Source of the DNA: Ravibacter sp037191015 | GTDB taxonomy: Bacteria > Bacteroidota > Bacteroidia > Cytophagales > Spirosomataceae | Assembly: GCA_037191015.1 (NCBI GenBank) | Contig: JBBCKD010000010.1 | Span: 124,001-188,000 of the forward strand | Direction: 5' to 3' | DNA: 64,000 bases | Shown here: positions 59,260-64,000 of the stretch, in pieces | Position numbering within the stretch: position 1 is the first letter of the stretch | Layout: each line of letters begins with the position of its first letter | The notes under the pieces: model-generated | The model's database searches: none | What the model saw: only the letters and a program-made list of their open reading frames with translations | What the model was told of the DNA's origin: nothing | Translations under genes and position numbers: made by a program

Positions 59260-60072
59260 CTACTTAATTAAAAGCTCTGCCACGACCGGGAGGTGATCGG
59301 ACGCGTAAGTTTCGTTCGGAACGGAGGTTTTTACAGCCCGGATATGCTCCGGATGGGTGAACATAATGAAGTCTATTGTTCGCCTCGGGTTGATATTCGG
59401 GCTTGTAGGAAGGCAGTCATTGATGCATGTCCGGGTAAATGTCCCGTCGAGCAGCGATATGACCCGGCTGCCCGGAGCTGCATTAAAATCGCCCGCCAGG
59501 ATAACCGGCTCTTTCAGGCCGCCCAGGCGCCTGATGATGATATCGGATTGAAACAGCCTCGTTTCCTCTTTCAGGTCGAGGTGCGTGGAGGCGAACCAGA
59601 TCTCTTTTCCGCCGGGAATCCTGACTTTGACCGCAGCCACCGTGCGGGGTTCGCCCTGGACGCCTTCAGGGAGGGGTAGAGGAAGGTGAAGGGAATCGAG
59701 CACCGGGAATTTCGACAGTACAGCTACGCCGTAATCACCTCCCTGATGGTCGATCGCCTTGGCGAAGAAAAAGTGCATACCGGTAAGCTGCGCCAGCTCC
59801 CTGGCCTGGTTTTTCCCTTTTCCCGAGCGTTCCGTATTGATGTCCACTTCCTGAAGAGCCACCAGGTCGGCCTGCGCATCGTTGATTACCTTCGCAATTG
59901 CAGGCACGTCTATCTGTCCCTCAGGCATGGAGGGAGGATTGCAATGGTGAATGTTGTAGGTTATTACCTTTAGTGTACCGCCCGGGCCGCCGTCAACGGG
60001 TTGTATTGAAAAAGCCGATTGTATACACAGGCATGCGAGAATGGCGATCTTAAAAAAAACAGGAGTTTTCAT
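59260..60072 (-). CDS. Endonuclease/exonuclease/phosphatase family protein, exported
   Basis: 270 residues with a signal peptide (FKIAILACLCIQSAFS). The EEP fold is marked by TYNIHHC, LVALQEVDINTERSG, STHLDLKEE, ILAGDFNAAPGS and YASDHLPVVAEL, with metal-binding Glu, Asp and catalytic His all present. The nearest annotated relatives act as phosphodiesterases or sphingomyelinase-like enzymes outside the cytosol; a role on DNA is less likely given the export signal. It is monocistronic on the minus strand. Confidence 0.9.
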   Translation of the reverse strand: MKTPVFFKIAILACLCIQSAFSIQPVDGGPGGTLKVITYNIHHCNPPSMPEGQIDVPAIAKVINDAQADLVALQEVDINTERSGKGKNQARELAQLTGMHFFFAKAIDHQGGDYGVAVLSKFPVLDSLHLPLPLPEGVQGEPRTVAAVKVRIPGGKEIWFASTHLDLKEETRLFQSDIIIRRLGGLKEPVILAGDFNAAPGSRVISLLDGTFTRTCINDCLPTSPNINPRRTIDFIMFTHPEHIRAVKTSVPNETYASDHLPVVAELLIK

Positions 60073-60098
60073 TGCTGGCGAATGGAGTGATTATCATG

Positions 60099-60106
60099 CA
60101 AACCTA
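60099..60106 (-). promoter_or_regulatory. -7 box candidate of the EEP gene
   Basis: TAGGTTTG on the minus strand, 26 bases before the start codon. No -33 element at normal spacing. Confidence 0.4.
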
Positions 60107-60171
60107 AACAATTTTGAATTATTTGCTCCTGCTCACCCTTCAACCGGCTCAGAGAAATTGAAACCCGTCAG

Positions 60172-61203
60172 CTAGTCTTTCAACTTTACGTTCCCGTATG
60201 TCGATATCACCCGAATATTAGAGGCGGGCTGATCGTTGCCTATATTCCCTTCGTATTGCCTGGTTTTACTGGTCCCCGATTTGTTGGTAACGGACACTGC
60301 CGTTTTGGAAGGGTACTGAAAATTTCCATAAGTAACCGAGACGTCGAATCGGGCAGGTTGCCGGACAGGGATGACTACGGAAGAATAGGTCGCGTGGATG
60401 TCGATATTGTCGGCGGTAGATTCGTTAATGGAAAAGTTGTTTGCATAATTGAGCCTGACCGTACCGTCGCCGGTCAGGGTACCGATCCGTGTCCCGCAAT
60501 AACCGATATCCGCCTTCAGAGAGCCTACCTCGCCTATATTGAGCGAGCCGAATTTATTGACCAGCTCCAGGGATTTGACTTTCTCCAGGTTGATTTCGGA
60601 ATGATTCGACTGCAGTTTGCCCTGCTTCATCTGGCCGATAACGGCGTTTCCGTACTGGACAACGATATCGTTTGCCACGCTGGCAAGGTTTTCCGCCCGG
60701 AAATTGCCGTAACGGGTTTCGACTGCAAGAGGAGCGATAAACCTGGCTATATCCGTGTCGCCGTATGCGTTTTTCAGGTTGAGCGGGTTTTGCTTGGGCA
60801 TCTGGATAAGGTAGTCGATGCGAAGGGAGTTCTCTCCTTTTTTGCCTCTCCAGTTGTTTCTATGCGGGCCGGGGCCTATCACCGTCTGTACGGTGATGTT
60901 TTTGTTGCTCCTTTTTTCCTCGATGTCCACGGCATTGATCGCCTCGCTGACTTTCTGTTCGGAAGCAGCGTTGGCTGTAATGGTGATGTCGATCCTGATC
61001 GTCCGCTTATCCCAGAGCAGCACCTTTACGTCTCCGTAGCGGTTGTCGATGCTGAGCATTTCATCGGGCCGGGCATCAAATACCTTTACAATGGTTTTTT
61101 TTCGCTCGATAAAAGTGCCCGGAGGGGTGTCCGGGGGACTCGCAACCGCTATAAAAGCCACGCTATATAGTAATACGGTCGCTATTGCTTTCTTCGTTTT
61201 CAT
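60172..61203 (-). CDS. Exported DUF4097-like beta-helix protein
   Basis: 343 residues with a signal peptide (KAIATVLLYSVAFIAVA). The mature part contains short repeated strands built around a Y-G-[DNS] theme: DNRYGDVKVLLWDKRTIRID (split), NAYGDTDIA, ETRYGNFRAE, VQYGNAVIG, VTYGNFQYP and STYGNVKLKD. This is the pattern of DUF4097-type beta-solenoid proteins often encoded with sigma/anti-sigma pairs. It overlaps the preceding anti-sigma-like gene by 41 bases and closes the sigma operon. The function is unknown; an envelope sensor or effector is plausible. Confidence 0.75.
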   Translation of the reverse strand: MKTKKAIATVLLYSVAFIAVASPPDTPPGTFIERKKTIVKVFDARPDEMLSIDNRYGDVKVLLWDKRTIRIDITITANAASEQKVSEAINAVDIEEKRSNKNITVQTVIGPGPHRNNWRGKKGENSLRIDYLIQMPKQNPLNLKNAYGDTDIARFIAPLAVETRYGNFRAENLASVANDIVVQYGNAVIGQMKQGKLQSNHSEINLEKVKSLELVNKFGSLNIGEVGSLKADIGYCGTRIGTLTGDGTVRLNYANNFSINESTADNIDIHATYSSVVIPVRQPARFDVSVTYGNFQYPSKTAVSVTNKSGTSKTRQYEGNIGNDQPASNIRVISTYGNVKLKD

Positions 61204-61765
61204 CTACCTTCTCAATTCTTTCTATGATGATAATCTGCTGATTCAAAAGATCGACCTGCCACTGGAGGTTCCGTACCATTGCGTGCAGGAGCGTTTCGGG
61301 GTCGGGCGACTGGGGAAGCTCCGACCGCAACCCGACATAGGCTTTTTCCAGGCGGTCGAGCTCCAACGCGAAGTCGCTGTAAAGCTCCGGCTTATGTGCG
61401 GCCAGTTTTTTGATCTGGCTCCGTTTTTCGTTGATAATCTGGGTATACTGGTTTACTTCCTTTGCATAGGCGGGTACCTGAAAAGCCATCTGGGGGTCCC
61501 TGGTGAGACCGTATTCGCCATTTACATATACCAGGAAGCCGGCTAAAAACAGGACGAGAACCGCAGCGGCCACCCGCCAGTCGTAGGTGATCTGCCGTTT
61601 CCACCGGCTGTTGTTCAATTGCCGTGGTGTTTCCCGCAAAGGAGGAGCGAGCCTGGATTCGATCTTCTCCCACAGGCGGGCATCCGGTTCTTCTGTGTCA
61701 AACCCTGAACGGTTGTCCCTGACAAACCTCTCCAGCCTGTCCTTTCTGTCAAAAGACTTTTTCAT
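61163..61765 (-). CDS. Putative anti-sigma factor-like membrane protein
   Basis: 200 residues. A cytoplasmic N-terminus of about 65 residues (RLERFVRDNRSGFDTEEPDARLWEKI, split) is followed by one membrane helix (AAAVLVLFLAGFLVYVNG, about 70-88) and an outer coiled-coil-like region (VNQYTQIINEKRSQIKKLAA, ELYSDFALELDRLEKAYVGL). The arrangement after an ECF sigma gene (43 bases) strongly suggests an anti-sigma role, but no zinc-binding H-x3-C-x2-C motif nor FecR domain is seen. Its 3' end overlaps the DUF4097-like gene. Confidence 0.65.
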   Translation of the reverse strand: MKKSFDRKDRLERFVRDNRSGFDTEEPDARLWEKIESRLAPPLRETPRQLNNSRWKRQITYDWRVAAAVLVLFLAGFLVYVNGEYGLTRDPQMAFQVPAYAKEVNQYTQIINEKRSQIKKLAAHKPELYSDFALELDRLEKAYVGLRSELPQSPDPETLLHAMVRNLQWQVDLLNQQIIIIERIEKVDENEESNSDRITI

Positions 61766-61808
61766 GTGTATAAAAGGTTATCAACCGGTAAAGTGATCCT
61801 TATAGCTT

Positions 61809-62378
61809 TCAATAGATTTTGTTTTTAATTACTTCGAGCAGTTTTTGCTTGGCACGCATGTATTGCGTTCTCGAAGTGCTTTCCGAAATACCCAGGAGGC
61901 CGCTGATTTCCTCATGGTCATAGCCTTCGAACAGGTACAGGCTCAGAACAACCCGGTAACCGCCGGGAAGCAGGTGGATGGCCTGTTTTATGCGTTCGAC
62001 GTTCAGCTCTGCGTTGTCCGCCTCATGGTAGCAGTCGTCTTCGATTTCATATTCGTTTTCTCCGTTTTGTAAAGATTCCAGTTCAACCCATTTAACTCTC
62101 CGGGACCGCAGCTGCGAGATCGCCTTGTTTACTACAATCTGCTTCAGCCAGGCCCCGAAGGTCGATTGCTGCCTGAATTGATGCAGGTGGGTAAAAGCAT
62201 CCAGGAAGGCATCCTGGAGAACATCCTCCGCTTCCTCCGCCCGGTCGAGCATACGCACGCAGACATTGAACATGGCTTTTGAATAAAGCCTGTACAACTG
62301 ATACTGAGCGCCACGCTCTCCCATTTTACATCGCTCCACCAGTTCGGTGTGCGGGTCAGGATATAATTTATCGTTCAA
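61809..62378 (-). CDS. RNA polymerase ECF sigma factor
   Basis: 189 residues. Sigma region 2 is seen in YRLYSKAMFNVCVRMLDRAEEAEDVLQDAF (split), with the W-L-K core-binding area FGAWLKQIVVNKAISQLR. Region 4 has LLPGGYRVVLSLYLFEGYDHEEI and the HTH GLLGISESTSRTQYMRAKQKL (split). This is the Bacteroidota ECF type. It starts the operon sigma, anti-sigma-like and DUF4097-like. Its own promoter was not recognised; self-activation is common but not shown here. Confidence 0.94.
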   Translation of the reverse strand: MNDKLYPDPHTELVERCKMGERGAQYQLYRLYSKAMFNVCVRMLDRAEEAEDVLQDAFLDAFTHLHQFRQQSTFGAWLKQIVVNKAISQLRSRRVKWVELESLQNGENEYEIEDDCYHEADNAELNVERIKQAIHLLPGGYRVVLSLYLFEGYDHEEISGLLGISESTSRTQYMRAKQKLLEVIKNKIY

Positions 62379-62503
62379 AAAGCTATAGCAGGCAATGCGG
62401 TGAATGTTTCTTTTACAATGTCTCGATTCGGAATTAAAAGTTGCATATTGCGGTTAAAAAAAATAGAATACATCAATTTTATACATCATCCATATGATCG
62501 GTA

Positions 62504-62511
62504 TAAATTTG
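62504..62511 (+). promoter_or_regulatory. -7 box candidate of ispH
   Basis: TAAATTTG ends 12 bases before the ATG of ispH, implying a leader of only about six bases if used. No -33 element is seen, so this is tentative. Confidence 0.35.
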
Positions 62512-62523
62512 TAGCATCTTGCC

Positions 62524-63750
62524 ATGAAAGCGTTCAAAATACCCGGTTTTTATAAAAGCAGCATCATTACTCCGATTAAAGAATACAGGCGGAAGAAGGA
62601 TAAGCTGAAAAAAGACTATTCTCCGTCGGTGCTCGATTTTGGCTCTGTCAGGTTTTTGATTGCAAGGCATTTCGGGTTTTGCTACGGTGTGGAAAACGCG
62701 ATAGAGATAGCCTACCAGGCGTTGGATGCCAACCCGGGCAGGCGTATTTTCCTGCTGAGCGAGATGATCCATAACCCCGGTGTAAATGCCGATCTCCAGG
62801 AAAGAGGGGTCAGGTTCCTGATGGATACCAAAGGGAACCAGGTGCTTGAGTGGGATATTCTGACTTCTGAAGATATTGTGATCGTACCGGCCTTCGGAAC
62901 CACACTTGAGATACAGGAGGAGCTCGCGGCGAGGGGCGTGGATATACATGCTTATGATACCACGTGCCCTTTCGTGGAAAAGGTATGGAATCGCGCGGCC
63001 CAGATAGGTGGTAAAAACTACACGATTGTAATTCACGGCAAACCCCAGCACGAAGAAACGAGAGCAACCTTTTCCCACAGCAAGGAGAATGCGCCGACCG
63101 TTATCGTAAGGGACCTGGCACAGACAAAGCGGCTGGCAAAGTACATTACCGGTGAAGCGGCCCGCGAAGATTTTTTTGAGGAATTCAGGGGGCTGTATTC
63201 GGAAGGCTTCGATCCGGATCGCGACCTGCAGCGGATCGGGGTGGTCAACCAGACTACGATGCTGGCCTCCGACACCCAGGGTATTGCCGATTACCTCAAA
63301 AATGTGATGACGGAGCATTTCGGGCTGACGCCTGAAACCGTTGATGAGCGTTTTGCCAATACCAGGGATACCTTATGCTATGCTACAAACGATAACCAGG
63401 ACGCTACCTACGCGCTTTTGCAGAGTGAAGCGGATCTTGCGATCGTTGCGGGCGGTTATAACAGCTCCAATACGTCTCACCTGGTAGAGCTTTGCGAAAG
63501 CGCGCTTCCCACGTATTTTATTTCTTCGGCAGACAAGATTCAGAGCAGGGACCTGATACAGCACTACAGCCTGAAAGAAAAGAAGGAGATAACGACCCGG
63601 GGCTTTCTCCCGGACCATAAAATTCCCGTTATCATGCTGACGAGCGGGGCATCATGCCCCGATGCGACCATTGAGCAGATCCTGCTGCGGCTTGCGTCTT
63701 TTTACGGCAATGCAGAGCCTGTAGAGAGGGTGATGGCGGATTTTTTATAA
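62524..63750 (+). CDS. ispH: 4-hydroxy-3-methylbut-2-enyl diphosphate reductase IspH
   Basis: 408 residues. Fe-S cluster ligands correspond to C53 (HFGFCYGVENAI), C148 (DTTCPFVEKVW) and C285 (RDTLCYATNDNQ). Substrate-binding elements are HNPGVN, the double-His region VIHGKPQHEETRAT and NQTTMLASDT. The length is that of the longer IspH type seen in Bacteroidota and cyanobacteria rather than the 316-residue E. coli form, with an extra N-terminal 45 residues and a central insertion. It performs the last step of the MEP isoprenoid pathway in the cytosol. Confidence 0.96.
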   Translation: MKAFKIPGFYKSSIITPIKEYRRKKDKLKKDYSPSVLDFGSVRFLIARHFGFCYGVENAIEIAYQALDANPGRRIFLLSEMIHNPGVNADLQERGVRFLMDTKGNQVLEWDILTSEDIVIVPAFGTTLEIQEELAARGVDIHAYDTTCPFVEKVWNRAAQIGGKNYTIVIHGKPQHEETRATFSHSKENAPTVIVRDLAQTKRLAKYITGEAAREDFFEEFRGLYSEGFDPDRDLQRIGVVNQTTMLASDTQGIADYLKNVMTEHFGLTPETVDERFANTRDTLCYATNDNQDATYALLQSEADLAIVAGGYNSSNTSHLVELCESALPTYFISSADKIQSRDLIQHYSLKEKKEITTRGFLPDHKIPVIMLTSGASCPDATIEQILLRLASFYGNAEPVERVMADFL

Positions 63751-63787
63751 CAGCCGGGAATATTATAATTAATTTCTGCACCCGGTC

Positions 63788-63818
63788 TTGCGATTAATGT
63801 ATTAAGCATCTATATTTG
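63788..63818 (+). promoter_or_regulatory. Bacteroidota-type promoter of rplM
   Basis: TTG at 63788-63790, a 20-base spacer, then TATATTTG at 63811-63818. Predicted start of transcription is near 63825, giving a leader of about 70 bases before rplM. Confidence 0.78.
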
Positions 63819-63856
63819 CACTCCCTTTTTGGATGGGTAATAGTATGCCCGCCCGG

Positions 63857-63892
63857 ATGGATACGTTAAAATCATTAAAATCATATAGTTAA
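63857..63892 (+). promoter_or_regulatory. Leader mini-ORF repeating the rplM start
   Basis: An 11-codon frame (MDTLKSLKSYS, TAA) lies in the rplM leader, two bases before the GTG start. Twelve bases, TGGATACGTTAA, occur both here (63858-63869) and over the rplM start (63896-63907), 38 bases apart. It could be a duplicated start region, a regulatory upstream ORF or part of an L13-type leader fold. Confidence 0.4.
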
Positions 63893-63894
63893 TC

Positions 63895-64000
63895 GTGGAT
63901 ACGTTAAGCTACAAAACTATCTCTGCCAACAAGAGCACTATTACCAAGGAGTGGGTCGTGGTAGATGCAGAAGATGCAGTTTTAGGGCGTTTGGCCAGTA
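63895..64000 (+). CDS. rplM: Ribosomal protein L13, N-terminal part (3' end outside window)
   Basis: The first 35 codons are present. MDTLSYKTISANKSTITKEW and VVVDAEDAVLGRLAS match the Bacteroidota L13 N-terminus. The start is GTG at 63895-63897, since the only nearby ATG in a usable position opens the short upstream frame that stops first. rpsI is expected to follow outside the window. Expression is probably autoregulated in many bacteria through the leader, but this is not shown here. Confidence 0.92.
   Translation, partial: MDTLSYKTISANKSTITKEWVVVDAEDAVLGRLAS

Noticed and set aside
61163..61765. FecR-type anti-sigma factor
   Set aside because: It lacks the FecR domain sequence and the DUF4974-like C-terminus; only topology and position suggest an anti-sigma role.
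1..64000. tRNA, rRNA, CRISPR, prophage and insertion-sequence content
   Set aside because: Intergenic gaps were read for cloverleaf-like ends, regular spaced repeats, integrase or transposase genes and terminal repeats; none was found.

Overview
The window looks like a chromosomal segment of a Bacteroidota bacterium, most likely a member of the Cytophagales (Spirosomataceae or Dyadobacter-like). This rests on protein families largely confined to that phylum (GWxTD lipoprotein, DUF4249, DUF4290, STN-type TonB receptors, short AtpC, 400-residue IspH, MurA with Asp in place of the catalytic Cys) and on promoters of the TTTG / TAnnTTTG type. No Shine-Dalgarno pattern stands out. Base composition is near 50% GC, with an AT-rich dip around 58.35-59.25 kb. 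The genus is an inference. No rRNA, tRNA, CRISPR array, prophage or insertion sequence was seen.

Layout. 0-5.8 kb: the end of a sialate O-acetylesterase, a two-domain GNAT acetyltransferase, the ribosome-rescue hydrolase ArfB, an unrecognised exported protein, a GWxTD lipoprotein and the rRNA methyltransferase RlmB. 5.9-8.6 kb: a four-gene module of a small Cys-tailed protein, a multi-pass membrane protein, a NarX-type kinase and a LuxR-type regulator. 8.6-13.1 kb: a lipoprotein, HtpG, and the detached atpD-atpC pair with a clear terminator and promoter. 13.2-17.1 kb: a membrane/TPR protein, a small protein and an orphan MacB/LolD-like ATPase. 17.1-20.7 kb: a short cell-division cluster, rsmH-ftsL-ftsI. 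20.9-24.4 kb: a MarR regulator, a fused beta-oxidation enzyme and an Rrf2 regulator. 24.5-30.6 kb: alpha-L-fucosidase, an orphan sensor kinase, YicC, PdxA and a divergent 2-hydroxyacid dehydrogenase.

30.6-37.7 kb: a tightly packed four-gene envelope operon on the minus strand (exported protein, STN-containing TonB receptor, DUF4249 lipoprotein, MG2/plug-like protein). It is one of the two best candidates for an undescribed system; the other is the module at 5.9-8.6 kb. 37.9-45.3 kb: DUF4290, MurA, a YdeI/DUF1905 protein, a small barrel protein, a large propeller/HEAT/cytochrome c protein, a DUF1772-like membrane protein and an anchored cupin. 45.7-50.8 kb: a LytS/LytTR pair, an MFS transporter, a DUF1080 protein and mannose-1-phosphate guanylyltransferase. 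51-57 kb: a large TonB receptor, then a Wzi/RemB-like outer-membrane protein with GmhA and a NUDIX hydrolase. 57-64 kb: a purple-acid-phosphatase-like enzyme, a HigBA toxin-antitoxin pair with a palindromic operator candidate, an EEP-family phosphatase, an ECF sigma operon, IspH and the start of rplM behind a structured-looking leader.

Most of the window is ordinary core and envelope metabolism. Cell-wall, division and surface-sugar functions (MurA, FtsI, RsmH, ManC, GmhA, Wzi-like) are scattered rather than clustered. Regulatory genes are frequent: two two-component pairs, one orphan kinase, one ECF sigma factor, and MarR and Rrf2 regulators.
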